Of a stretch of 43,801 bases of DNA, positions 20,752-30,047 are shown one piece after another; within the stretch, counting starts at the first letter, position 1; the number at the start of each line of letters is the position of its first letter. The stretch comes from a virus. Below the pieces are notes generated by a model. The model searched no databases and was not told the DNA's origin. It saw nothing but the letters and a program-made list of their open reading frames with translations. The translations under genes and the position numbers were made by a program. The stretch covers positions 1-43,801 of the IMG/VR virus record IMGVR_UViG_3300012926_000008. One strand, given 5' to 3'.

Positions 20752-21015
20752 ATGTTGATCAGCAAGACGGTTGATCTGACCAGCACGCCCACTCTGATCG
20801 TTGACGGCAGCGAACTGGAGGGAGACGTCACTGTTCAGATACAGACCAACACCATCGTAGTGATCGGCGACGACACCATCGTTCCGTCCCCTCCGTACGG
20901 GTTCTTCCTGGAGAGCGGCGAGCAGGATTTCACGCTGAACCTTGAGCAGGGCGACTCGCTATACGCCGCAGTAGCCTCCACTGGACAAGTTAGCGTGTTG
21001 GTCTACAACCGGTAG
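20752..21015 (+). CDS. Small beta-rich virion-type protein, 87 aa
   Basis: AAGGA lies upstream of the ATG at 20752, which supports this start over the longer frame from 20689 that overlaps the previous gene. The whole product is beta-rich (VDLTSTPTLIVDGSELEGDV, VTVQIQTNTIVVIGDD, NLEQGDSLYAAVAS). This recalls the short single-domain proteins that decorate heads or tails. There is no membrane or signal segment. Confidence 0.65.
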   Translation: MLISKTVDLTSTPTLIVDGSELEGDVTVQIQTNTIVVIGDDTIVPSPPYGFFLESGEQDFTLNLEQGDSLYAAVASTGQVSVLVYNR

Positions 21016-21055
21016 CCCTTGACTACTGGTCAATAGCCGTGTGATGATGCGCGGC
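21016..21055 (+). promoter_or_regulatory. Operator-promoter copy 9, leaderless
   Basis: The perfect palindrome TTGACTACTGGTCAA (21019-21033) provides TTGACT. GATGAT (21043-21048) follows after 18 bases and ends 7 bases before the ATG at 21056. The -10 is the weakest of the set. It drives only a 48-codon gene before running into the opposing structural operon. Confidence 0.65.
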
Positions 21056-21202
21056 ATGAGAACCCGACTCCGCAGCTACCTCACCGGCCGCAACGCCCCC
21101 GTCACCGCTGCCCTGCTCGCCATCGCCGCTGTCGCCATGACGAGCCTCACCGCGTCGACGACCGCCGCACAAGTCGCCTACTACGTCGTCACCGGGCGCT
21201 AG
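21056..21202 (+). CDS. Very small membrane protein, 48 aa
   Basis: The product begins MRTRLRSYLTGRNAPVTAAL. A basic N-terminus is followed by a hydrophobic helix (about residues 16-33, VTAALLAIAAVAMTSLTA) and a short polar tail, typical of a one-helix membrane peptide or uncleaved signal. Its TAG stop shares the bases CTAG with the stop of the converging gene on the other strand. It is isolated behind operator copy 9, so it may be expressed differently from the late genes. Confidence 0.6.
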   Translation: MRTRLRSYLTGRNAPVTAALLAIAAVAMTSLTASTTAAQVAYYVVTGR

Positions 21203-22197
21203 ACGCTGTGCCGTCCACCCGTGCCGTTACTCGGCGGGTAATGCACGTCCAACCAGTCGGTGAGTGCGCCACGTAACCCCTCCGTCTGTGCATGGGTATG
21301 CCAGCGGTGGTTCAGCCACGTTTTAGCCGCGTCAGCCAACTGCGTATCCACGTCTGTAGGCGCAGGAACAGGCTGCGGAGGTACTGGTACAGGGTCAGGT
21401 GTGGGACCGGGTTCGGGGATGACCACTGAAAATGGACGGCCCGTCAACTGGGTGAAGGCCTCACCGAACTTGACGAGATCAAACCCTTCCCTGAACGCCG
21501 CATGATCCACATGGGCTTGCGTGACGATTACATACGCTTCAGTCACCTGATGCTGGACGAACGCCTGCGTCATCTCATACACGGCACTCCACGACACGGT
21601 GTCAATGTCGTCGGGGCTACCCGGGAAGCCACCCCACACGGTCGCATGCCCACCCCAAGACGGGGAGCCTTTCACGTAGTCCCAGACGTCGCCGGACTGC
21701 TGCGCGACCTGCATGTCCTGACCGGTGATGACCGCGAGGAACAACCAGACCGCTGCCTTCACCTCATCCTCGTTAGTGGGGTCGATTTTCGCGAAACCCA
21801 GAATGAGCCCTTGCTTCACCATCCACGACAGGAATGCCTGTACGTCCATTCCTTGGTCGTTGGGGCCGCCAGCGTCCGCCCACGACGTGAACCCCGGGTT
21901 CTGCGACTGGTACGCACGGAGTAGCTGCGCGTCGCTCCAGTTCACGTACGACCCCGTCAGCAGGGTTTCCACGAGCTGCAACGCATGATCCCCCGACGCG
22001 ACAACGCAATCCCCAGCCTGGTCGTTACGGTCCATCGGGTAGGTGAACCCCGGGATCGGGTCAGCGACCGGATGTGCAGGGACCGCTGTCAAGAAATCCC
22101 GGGCGAGTAGCACGGGCGTGTTTGACGCTAGCCGACCAGTCCTCGCGCCGAGCTTCAACACGGGATGGTCGTGAATACCTTCAGCAGGTGACGTCAT
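21199..22197 (-). CDS. Papain-like (C39-like) cysteine protein, tail-associated
   Basis: The product has 332 residues. QAGDCVVASGDHALQLVETL places C64 and GGHATVWGGF places H184, the Cys-His pair of papain-fold peptidases. Pro-rich residues 270-290 separate this from a helical C-terminus (DTQLADAAKTWLNHRWHTH). It is the last gene of the structural operon, after the tail-tip proteins. It may act on host cell wall, on virion proteins or simply be a structural relic; activity is inferred. Confidence 0.65.
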   Translation of the reverse strand: MTSPAEGIHDHPVLKLGARTGRLASNTPVLLARDFLTAVPAHPVADPIPGFTYPMDRNDQAGDCVVASGDHALQLVETLLTGSYVNWSDAQLLRAYQSQNPGFTSWADAGGPNDQGMDVQAFLSWMVKQGLILGFAKIDPTNEDEVKAAVWLFLAVITGQDMQVAQQSGDVWDYVKGSPSWGGHATVWGGFPGSPDDIDTVSWSAVYEMTQAFVQHQVTEAYVIVTQAHVDHAAFREGFDLVKFGEAFTQLTGRPFSVVIPEPGPTPDPVPVPPQPVPAPTDVDTQLADAAKTWLNHRWHTHAQTEGLRGALTDWLDVHYPPSNGTGGRHSV

Positions 22198-22226
22198 TCC
22201 CGAACCTTAGTCTCCGCACCCATGAT

Positions 22227-22781
22227 TTACGTGTTCCCCGCGTCATAAACGGCGGTCAACCCGAGAAGCGCCGTGTCTGTCGCTGAACCGCCCGCTGTCC
22301 GGACAGCCACAGGGAACGCAGTCCACTGCCCCGCCGTCAGCAACACGGTATGGTCGGCCGCGCACGCTATGGACCCGGCGCCCCCGGTTGTTGTCGTGGA
22401 AACCTGGTTGGCGTTCGACTGCCCCAGCAGGACCACCCCCGTCAACGTTGCCGTGCCCCCCGCTACGTAGGCGGCGGTCACCGAGCAGGCCCCCGACGCG
22501 CCGCTGGCCATCGAGTACCGGGCTTGAGCCCGTATCCGCACCCGCCGGGTCGTTGCCAACGTGAACGTGACAGCGGCGTTCGGGACGAGGGCCGTGGCGG
22601 CGAGCGTCGTCAACGTCACCGTGTTACCGGAGGTCCCTTCCGTTTCTCCGTACAGGAACCCCCCCTGCTGCTGCAACTGCGCGTAGATCGTGTTGATCGG
22701 GACGAACACGTTCGCGTACAGCAACGCCTCGTCGATCAGTTGCGTATCCGTGAAAACGTTCGACGGAATCGGAAGCGTCAC
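22227..22781 (-). CDS. Minor tail or fibre protein, 184 aa
   Basis: The product starts MTLPIPSNVFTDTQLIDEAL. A short helical N-terminus is followed by a Thr/Ala/Gly-rich beta domain (VTLTTLAATALVPNAAVTFT and ADHTVLLTAGQWTAFPVAV), typical of trimeric fibre or tail-tip proteins. It lies 13 bases after the large tail protein. Composition is similar to the protein at 11829-12350. Confidence 0.65.
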   Translation of the reverse strand: MTLPIPSNVFTDTQLIDEALLYANVFVPINTIYAQLQQQGGFLYGETEGTSGNTVTLTTLAATALVPNAAVTFTLATTRRVRIRAQARYSMASGASGACSVTAAYVAGGTATLTGVVLLGQSNANQVSTTTTGGAGSIACAADHTVLLTAGQWTAFPVAVRTAGGSATDTALLGLTAVYDAGNT

Positions 22782-22793
22782 GACTGCCTCATT

Positions 22794-25700
22794 CTAGACA
22801 TAGGTGTTCACTCCGAGTTCACTGCGGCCGACCACACCCAGCAGCCACCCACCCGGAGTGGACACCGCCCGCAAATCCAAGGTTTGTGACCAGTCCGTCG
22901 CGGACGCCGTGAAATGCACCCCGAACACCACAGCATCATCCGTCACTTTCGTCGTATCCGGGTCAGTCACCGTCATCCGGTCCGTGAGTTGCGCCGTCGG
23001 GTCAGGGACCACTCCCACCGACCGCCACAACGGACGCGGCTTATACAAGTCGGCCAGCAGGTCATTCGCGAAGTCGGTGGCGAAACTGGTGGACTGCGAC
23101 CACTGGTTGGCTTGCATCCCCAACAGTTGCTCCCCGTACACCGACAATTTAGCCCCACCGTCAGCAGCGGCAGGGAACTGAACATCCACGACGGTCCCCC
23201 CCGACGTGAGGGCCGTCGTCGAATCCACCACTGACGAAGTCGGTGACACGGGCCGGGCGAACAGCACCAACGCTGGCTGCCCGTTCGACGCCGCCGGGTA
23301 CCCCGCACCGGACGGAGAACACAGGTACACGACGTACGGGTTGGGGTTTCTGATGCTGATCCCGACCGTCGTGGAGTTGATCTGCGACACGGTCATGGTC
23401 AGGTTGGCGACCGCTCCGCCCGTGCCGTCCGCGTTCCTCGCCGCCCGGTACCCGGAGAACGCGACCGCACCCCCGGTAGGGATCACGTTGCAGGTGGATG
23501 GTAACGCCACGATCGGGGTGTCCGTGGTTGCCACCGTCGTGTAAGTCGAGTTCCCGGACACTTGGATCACGGACGTAGCCGACCACACCACCTGCGGGGT
23601 TTGCACCTGCAACGTGTTCACCGGTATCTGGATACGGTTCCGGACAGTAGAGTTGCCTACTTCCTGCTGCAACGTTTTCAGGCTGTACGTGGGGGTGATG
23701 GTTCGGGTTGACAGGCGGGATTTCAACGTGGCCCGGTTGATGAAAATGAACACGCCGCGTTCGTCGAACCCGACGACGCCACCTTCAGCTTCCGCGATAG
23801 CTTGCAGCACACTCCACGCGTCCTGCCCGGTCACGTCAGGGACCACCGTCAACTGGTTCAGTGACGGGTCCAAATCAGCGAACTGGGAGGGTGTGAACGT
23901 GGTGTTCGCGGCGGGGGTGCCCGTTTCGTTCGTGACCTGCACCGATTCGGAAGGCACCAGCGCGTAGGTGATCAGTTGCGTGACGACGTCACTAGCCGGC
24001 ACGGCTGCCCCGGCTGTCCCGGTCGCGGTTTCTGTGGCGCCATCCACGTAGAAGGTGGTGCTGAATCCGGTGGTGCTGGTGAAGTGGAAAGCGAACGCCA
24101 CGTAATGCCATGCGTCATCAGCGGGGACCGTCAACGTCGCCGGGTTGATCACGATGGAGGTGCCGCTGATGCTGACGGTGGCGAACAAGTCGAGAGGCGC
24201 CCCGAGCCCGAGCCCCTGCGCGCCGAACTGCACACTGGTGTTGGTGCCGTTCAACGTGTTCAGCAACGCGAAATTCGGGTAGACCGCCGCCGGGTTCGAC
24301 GACGGGGACTGAATCCAGCATTCCATGAACCACGAGTTGCCGGACGACCCAACGTTTTTCAGGACACCCGTGGAGTTGACGTCGTCCAGTTTAGTGTAGA
24401 AATTGGTGGGGACTTGGTTGCTGAATTTCCCGGCCACCCAATCCGGCCCGAGCTGCGACTTCACATATGTGGTGGCGTTGGGGGTCGTTTCGGGCCACGC
24501 CCCGCCGTGGTTGGTTTGCCGCAGCAGTGCCGTAGTCCGCAGCGGTGGGGAATCGTACCGGCCGATCGACTCGCACAGGTAGTTCAGCACCCACCCGGAC
24601 GTGAACAGTTGCGCTTTCAAGCCGTTGCTGGGGTCGATGGACGAGTACGCCCCCACCGGTAACGTCGGGACGGTAGTGAAGAGGTTCCGCTGATCCAGGC
24701 AGGTCAACGTGACAGTGCCGGTTTGCATGTCCACGGTGTAGTCGTCGACGAGGCCCGTGAAAATCGTGTACGTCTCCGGGGTGGTGGACCCGGGAAGGTA
24801 CAGGCCGGTTTGGATGCTGACAGGGGAGTTCAACGCCGTCTTCCGGAACATCGGCGAAGTCGATTCGGATGGGTTTAGCAGCCACGCGATCGTTTTCGAA
24901 GCCCCCGGGGTTTGGTCTATCAACCCGGACAGGACGATAGTTGCCGACGCGGCCGGGTAGCCGGTGACCAGCCGGGTACCGTCGGGCATGTCGGTGGTGG
25001 TTTGCCGGTCCACAGTGACCGACTCCACCGTGACCCCCACATCGGAGTACGCGGTGACCGCCAGTTTCGACGTAGACAGGCCAGCGGTCCCCGTCCACGT
25101 ACCGTTCGTGGTGTCACCGTCGAAATAGGCGCCGGCCGTCGCTGACTGCTCTACCAGTACCGCGTCGACGTACGTGAACTTACCTGCCATGCCACCGAAC
25201 GACGACAAAGATGACACACTGATACCGATGGTGGTTGCTGTCGCAGTGACAGTATGACTGATCCGTGTCCACTGGTCGTTGACTGTAGACGAGTGCCCCA
25301 CCCCCAGCCCGGATGCGGCTACCGCGACAGGGACCGACCCCGCTGGCACGTAAACCCATGCGCTGATCGTGTACGCCTGACCGATGGTGATGTTGGCTGC
25401 CGTCAGGTACGCCCCGTCGAAAAGGGTAACCGTGTTTTGCCACGCCAGCCGCATGGAACTAACACTCGAATACATGACTGTTGACGACTGTGTCAGTGTC
25501 GGAGGTTCGGACCCTCCTGCCGTCCAGCTAGTCAACCCTGCCTCGAAAGACGGGTTCTGGCAGAGGTTTGTTCGGACAGTGGGTGCAGCGAACGCCGTGT
25601 TCAACACTGATATGGACAGGCCGGTGGTGCCCGTCCACGCCGCGTCAGTGGTGTCACCGTCGAAGTAGGCGTTCGGTTGCGGGGCGGTTTCCAGCAGCAC

Positions 25701-26195
25701 CGCATCGAGGTAGGTGGTCAACCCGGCCGAGGTGGTGCCGGTGGCGTTGACGAGTTGGATGGTGGTGGAGGAGGTGAGCGCTGTGAACGTGTACGCGACC
25801 TGCGTCCACGCCCCCGTGATCACCGTTGGTGCACCCGAACCGGTGATGCCTGCCGCCGTGAATTGCACGGGCGGCGTCGCGGACACCGACCATGCCTGGG
25901 CGCTGATCGTGTACACCTGCCCGGGTTGGGTCGCGACCGTGAACCCGACCGTGCCCGCCTGCGCGGCCAAACCGTTGTTCCATGTCACCAGCAGCGACTT
26001 CGTCCCGGACACCGCGCGGGTCGACGATTGCGCGATGGTGGCCCCCGACGCCGCCCAAGACGCCGTGGACACCTCGAAACTAGGGTTGGGGCACAAGTTG
26101 GTGCGGGTCAACGGCAGGGTGAGGCTGACGGCGTGAGCGACAGTTTGCGACGCGCCCGCCACGGTCGTCTGAAACAGCGGGGTGGAGACCTGCAT
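22794..26195 (-). CDS. Large minor tail protein with carbohydrate-binding modules
   Basis: The product has 1133 residues. The ATG at 26195 forms a TGATG overlap with the previous stop. Two tandem modules start RTNLCPNPSFEVSTASW and RTNLCQNPSFEAGLTSW and both end with AYFDGDTT, the layout of CBM4/9-like sugar-binding domains. A LamG/concanavalin-like domain follows mid-protein (WFMECWIQ ... DDAWHYVAFAFHF). Around it are tail-hub-like regions (LTCLDQRNLF, EGGVVGFDERGVFIFINRAT). It is probably the tail-tip protein that contacts the cell surface. Confidence 0.8.
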   Translation of the reverse strand: MQVSTPLFQTTVAGASQTVAHAVSLTLPLTRTNLCPNPSFEVSTASWAASGATIAQSSTRAVSGTKSLLVTWNNGLAAQAGTVGFTVATQPGQVYTISAQAWSVSATPPVQFTAAGITGSGAPTVITGAWTQVAYTFTALTSSTTIQLVNATGTTSAGLTTYLDAVLLETAPQPNAYFDGDTTDAAWTGTTGLSISVLNTAFAAPTVRTNLCQNPSFEAGLTSWTAGGSEPPTLTQSSTVMYSSVSSMRLAWQNTVTLFDGAYLTAANITIGQAYTISAWVYVPAGSVPVAVAASGLGVGHSSTVNDQWTRISHTVTATATTIGISVSSLSSFGGMAGKFTYVDAVLVEQSATAGAYFDGDTTNGTWTGTAGLSTSKLAVTAYSDVGVTVESVTVDRQTTTDMPDGTRLVTGYPAASATIVLSGLIDQTPGASKTIAWLLNPSESTSPMFRKTALNSPVSIQTGLYLPGSTTPETYTIFTGLVDDYTVDMQTGTVTLTCLDQRNLFTTVPTLPVGAYSSIDPSNGLKAQLFTSGWVLNYLCESIGRYDSPPLRTTALLRQTNHGGAWPETTPNATTYVKSQLGPDWVAGKFSNQVPTNFYTKLDDVNSTGVLKNVGSSGNSWFMECWIQSPSSNPAAVYPNFALLNTLNGTNTSVQFGAQGLGLGAPLDLFATVSISGTSIVINPATLTVPADDAWHYVAFAFHFTSTTGFSTTFYVDGATETATGTAGAAVPASDVVTQLITYALVPSESVQVTNETGTPAANTTFTPSQFADLDPSLNQLTVVPDVTGQDAWSVLQAIAEAEGGVVGFDERGVFIFINRATLKSRLSTRTITPTYSLKTLQQEVGNSTVRNRIQIPVNTLQVQTPQVVWSATSVIQVSGNSTYTTVATTDTPIVALPSTCNVIPTGGAVAFSGYRAARNADGTGGAVANLTMTVSQINSTTVGISIRNPNPYVVYLCSPSGAGYPAASNGQPALVLFARPVSPTSSVVDSTTALTSGGTVVDVQFPAAADGGAKLSVYGEQLLGMQANQWSQSTSFATDFANDLLADLYKPRPLWRSVGVVPDPTAQLTDRMTVTDPDTTKVTDDAVVFGVHFTASATDWSQTLDLRAVSTPGGWLLGVVGRSELGVNTYV

Positions 26196-27124
26196 CAGAT
26201 TTCCGCCAGTTGCAGGGCGTGGTCGCGGGTCACGTAAAACGGGCCGCTCGACGGCAGACCAGCCGACACCACCACACGCGGAACCCCCACACCGCCCGCC
26301 CATCCCGCCGGGGTCGTCACCCCGTACTGGACGTCAGCGCAGGACAGGTACAGGTTCGGTGCGGACGCCGTGTTACACAGCACGTCGATGACCACGTACG
26401 CGGCTGTGACCGATATCGGGATGACCGCCGTGTACGCCTGCCACGCCGTGGTAGCTGTGGCCGTCGTGGTCGTGGTGGACGCCACCGTTCCGTTGGCGGC
26501 AACCGCCAAGCCACGCAACGAAATGGATGCTGTCGACGACGCGGTCCGCACATACACCCGGACCGGGGTGGTGCGGTCCGACAAGTACGGGGGTGTAGCA
26601 GCCGTGTCCGGCACGAACACCCCGCCAGTGAACGTTCCCGTACCCAACCGGGAACCGTTCCCCGCGCCCGCCCACAACGCCACCCCCGACGGCGCCTCGA
26701 ACGGGGTGACGGCGGTCGTGAAGTTCACGGTCTCCGCACCAGGGTTCGACAACGCCCACCCTGAGATCGCTTGGGCGCGGGCCCCGAACGTGGACGTGTC
26801 GTCCCGCAACTGGTTCCGCCACGCCGGGTCAACGAAACAGAACGGGCCGTCCCCGTAGTCGCCCACATAGAACCCGACGAGGGTTTGCGCCGTGTCCGGG
26901 GTGCAACCACTGAACCCCAACGTGTAGGTGCGACGGGCACGAACCCGACGGGTCACCGCCGTACCGCCCGAGATCAGGTCGTGGGTGACTTCCCCCCGTG
27001 ACAGTGGCCCCGCCACCCCCAAATCGGGGATACGCAGCGCCTGCATCGCCCCCGGGACACCCAAATAGTAGGCGTTCAACTGTGTTTTGAACGCCGTGAA
27101 CGGAACCGGCACCGGTGACGTCAC
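26195..27124 (-). CDS. Distal tail (Dit-like) minor tail protein
   Basis: The product has 309 residues and follows the tape measure gene with a 4-base overlap, the position of the distal tail protein in siphophages. TRRVRARRTYTLGFSGCTPD and GPFCFVDPAWRNQLRDDTST are compatible with the Dit N-terminal domain. The rest is a beta-rich, Thr/Ala-rich module like a sugar-binding galectin-like domain. Assignment rests on position and composition. Confidence 0.7.
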   Translation of the reverse strand: MTSPVPVPFTAFKTQLNAYYLGVPGAMQALRIPDLGVAGPLSRGEVTHDLISGGTAVTRRVRARRTYTLGFSGCTPDTAQTLVGFYVGDYGDGPFCFVDPAWRNQLRDDTSTFGARAQAISGWALSNPGAETVNFTTAVTPFEAPSGVALWAGAGNGSRLGTGTFTGGVFVPDTAATPPYLSDRTTPVRVYVRTASSTASISLRGLAVAANGTVASTTTTTATATTAWQAYTAVIPISVTAAYVVIDVLCNTASAPNLYLSCADVQYGVTTPAGWAGGVGVPRVVVSAGLPSSGPFYVTRDHALQLAEI

Positions 27125-30018
27125 TGACCTAACCTCCGTGCGTTCACTTTGTTCGCGTCGTTCACGACTTTCGCGAGCGGCAGGCCACCGTTCGACGCGA
27201 CCAACTCGAACCGCAACTGCCGGAACTCAGCGGCGATAGCAGCAGCCACCGCACCCCAATCCGTTCCGCCCCCACCGCCAGCCGATGATGCGACGCCACC
27301 AGCGGCCATCCCCTGGTCTTGGTTGATCGCCCGCAGCAAAGGCAGATACTTTTTCGTCGATGCCGCGTTCGTCACGTACTCGCCGTTCGACAAAGCGAAC
27401 AGGCCAGCCGTGTCCGACGTCCCCGTTCCGGGCCCCACCACTCGCCCCGACGGGCCGCCCGCCGCCCGATACTGGATCAGGCCACCCGCCGCGAACTGCG
27501 CCAACTTCCCGGCACCACTGGTAGCCCCCACATGCACCGTCGCCGTGATAACCGGACGCATGTTGATGATCCGTTCATTCAACGCGGCTAGAGCCCGGTC
27601 CGCTGGGCTGACGTCCGCACCCACCGTGACCGTTTTCCCGTGCAAACCATGCAACGCGTCGTTCACGCCGTGAATATCGTCCTTGGCTTTCCCCGCGCCC
27701 GGCGCGCTCACCTTCGGGTTCCACGGCTTCCCCACCATGTACGCCAACAGTTCACCGATCTTGTTCAACACGGTCACGACCGGATCAGTGCCGATCGCGG
27801 CAACCTTTGTTTTCACATCCTTCGGCACATCGAAGTAGGCGGTGGCGAGTTTCTCCGCTTCCGTCTTCGTCAACCCCAGTTGTTTCGCGTCCGCCACCAG
27901 CGCGTTGAACGTCTGGTTCTTGAAAATGTCCGCAGCGTCAGCCGCAGCCTTCCCCGCACCCTTCGTCGCAACCTCATGCTGATACGTGGCCGACGCGGCA
28001 GCCAGCGCAGCATCCTGCATCGCCTGCAACTGTTGGATCAGCGGCCCGGCACCTTGCTTCGTCACATCGATCAAGCCCGTTTTCAGGGTGATCGCAGCCT
28101 TCTCTGTGGCGCCGAGCGCGAGCGTCCCGGCCTTCACCTGATCCGCCTGCTGCTTGAACGAATCCGTCAACGCATAGTTAGCTTGATACGCGCTCGCGAC
28201 CGCACTTGAGTAAGACAGCAGGTCGCCCTGGGAGGCTTTCAGATATGCACCGATCAGTTGCGCCCGGTCCGCTGCCGTCCCCGCGCTCGTCGAGAACTTC
28301 TGGAGTGAATCCAGGAACCCGGCACCGGTCGCGGTTGCGGTGTTGTAGGCGTTCGACACGGTCTGCACCGCATCTGCTAGTTGCTTGTTGGTGACCAGGC
28401 CGTCCTTAATGGCGGTCTTGGAGATGCCGAGTACCGCCGCGAAACTATCGATTGACTGCGCTGACAGATTAAACTTCGCTCCAAGCTGCGTAACCGAATC
28501 AGCGTTGGTTTTCAACGCACCCCAGCCGGGGGCGTTCGTCATCGCCGTCAACGCGCCTGCCGTCAAATTGACAATGTCGATGGTGCCTTGGAAAGTGCGG
28601 TGCAATTCGGTCAGGGCCTTGATGTCGTCCTTGGTCGCGCCGCCATGTTTGTTGATCCGGTCGATCAAACCTTGGAACGCGGCGTCATTACTACCGACGG
28701 CCGCCGTCACATCATCGCTGGTGACGCCTAGTGTCTTGAAATGGGACACTAGCTCCTGCGTCTTGTCGCCCAACCCCCGGGTGCCGTCACTGACTTTCTG
28801 CCCCGACAACGCGAACTTCAGGAGGGTGGCGGAAGTAGCGTCAGCCGCCCCGGTCGCGTTCCAATACGCGGTGGACAGTTCCTGCAACCCGGACACGTTT
28901 TGACTGGCCGCGATCTTCCCGGTAGCGAACGAGTTAGCGACCTTATCCAACTGGTTGCTGAACAGTTGGGTTGCGGTGTACCCGGTGAGGAGGATCGCTG
29001 CGACAGGACCCATCGCCGCCGTGAACGTAGCGGTCTGCACCGCGAGCGTCCCCATACCCACCGAAGCGACCCCGGCGGATGCACCGAACTTCACCAGCGA
29101 CAGCGACAAGTTGTTAAACAAGGTGAGTAGCCGGTTCGCGCCGTACAGGGTGACGAAAAGGTCCGCGAGCACCTTCAACACAGGCAGCGGTACCGCATTA
29201 ATCGCGCCAGCGAGCGCACCGAACACGCCGACAACGTTATCGCCGATAGGTACGAACGCGGCGATCAGTTTCCCGACCGCCTCCGTCAAGTGCACCAACA
29301 CCGGCACCACAAGGTCGAACTGTTTCCCGAGGGTGCCAGCGAAGCTAGCGCCACCCGGGCCGGTCGCCCACGCCTGGAAATGCTGCGCAGCGATATCAGC
29401 CTCTTGCGCGATGTGGGTGAGGAGCGGCTCGAACGTCTGCAACCCCGAGACGAGCCCCACCACCACATGAGAGGCGACGTCGCCGAGGATGACGGACAGG
29501 GTGCCGACGGACTTGTTCACACCCGGCAGCGACGAATTCAGAGCGGTCACGGTCTGCTGGAATCCGGGGAGGATTCCCCGTGCCGCTGTCTTCTCCAACG
29601 TGGACAGGTCACCTTGAAGGGTTTGCAGGCCGGTGGAGAACTTGGTTCCGGTGACAGTCCCGGCCGCCATCTCTTTCTTCACGCCGAGCACTGCCAGTAC
29701 AGCAACACCGGCGCCTGCTGCGGTAGCAGCGAACGCAGCGGTAGCGGCAGCACCCAGTGGGCCTATCGCGGGACCTAACCCAACGATGGCGTCAAACAGT
29801 AGGCTGGTTTCTTTCTTCGCCTGTTTCGAATCGACTTTCGGGGTGATCTTCGGGCTTTTCCCGTCCAGCCCGTCGGCTTCCCGCTTTGTTGCTTCCAGTT
29901 CCGCGTCGGCTTTAGCGGTGTCCGCATCAACTTTGATGTCGATGTTTTGCAGGTCGGACTTTTCAACAGCGGACTTGATGTCCTTACCGATGGTGTCAGT
30001 GAGGAGCCGCAGCCTCAC
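27121..30018 (-). CDS. Tape measure protein
   Basis: The product has 965 residues, helical, Ala/Gly/Lys-rich, with a hydrophobic region (about 72-115, FDAIVGLGPAIGPLGAAATA onward) and the typical opening RLRLLTDTIGKDIKSAVEKS. Its length sets the tail length and it helps DNA pass through the membrane. It lies directly after the two chaperone frames. The annotated GTG at 30018 may not be the true start: the frame continues upstream as AAVVGTAY, and a perfect AGGGAGG (30060-30054) is placed for an ATC at 30045 or a GTA overlapping the previous stop. Start is uncertain; identity is strong. Confidence 0.9.
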   Translation of the reverse strand: MRLRLLTDTIGKDIKSAVEKSDLQNIDIKVDADTAKADAELEATKREADGLDGKSPKITPKVDSKQAKKETSLLFDAIVGLGPAIGPLGAAATAAFAATAAGAGVAVLAVLGVKKEMAAGTVTGTKFSTGLQTLQGDLSTLEKTAARGILPGFQQTVTALNSSLPGVNKSVGTLSVILGDVASHVVVGLVSGLQTFEPLLTHIAQEADIAAQHFQAWATGPGGASFAGTLGKQFDLVVPVLVHLTEAVGKLIAAFVPIGDNVVGVFGALAGAINAVPLPVLKVLADLFVTLYGANRLLTLFNNLSLSLVKFGASAGVASVGMGTLAVQTATFTAAMGPVAAILLTGYTATQLFSNQLDKVANSFATGKIAASQNVSGLQELSTAYWNATGAADATSATLLKFALSGQKVSDGTRGLGDKTQELVSHFKTLGVTSDDVTAAVGSNDAAFQGLIDRINKHGGATKDDIKALTELHRTFQGTIDIVNLTAGALTAMTNAPGWGALKTNADSVTQLGAKFNLSAQSIDSFAAVLGISKTAIKDGLVTNKQLADAVQTVSNAYNTATATGAGFLDSLQKFSTSAGTAADRAQLIGAYLKASQGDLLSYSSAVASAYQANYALTDSFKQQADQVKAGTLALGATEKAAITLKTGLIDVTKQGAGPLIQQLQAMQDAALAAASATYQHEVATKGAGKAAADAADIFKNQTFNALVADAKQLGLTKTEAEKLATAYFDVPKDVKTKVAAIGTDPVVTVLNKIGELLAYMVGKPWNPKVSAPGAGKAKDDIHGVNDALHGLHGKTVTVGADVSPADRALAALNERIINMRPVITATVHVGATSGAGKLAQFAAGGLIQYRAAGGPSGRVVGPGTGTSDTAGLFALSNGEYVTNAASTKKYLPLLRAINQDQGMAAGGVASSAGGGGGTDWGAVAAAIAAEFRQLRFELVASNGGLPLAKVVNDANKVNARRLGQ

Positions 30019-30047
30019 ATAAGCTGTTCCTACGACCGCTGCGATGG

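Noticed and set aside
23990-24000. Palindrome GTGACGACGTCAC inside the tail gene
   Set aside because: Its spacer is 3 bases instead of 5 and it lies in coding sequence without a promoter; not counted as an operator copy.
24391-25098. 235-residue minus-strand ORF inside the large tail protein
   Set aside because: It lies in another frame of a long, domain-bearing gene on the same strand and has no features of its own.
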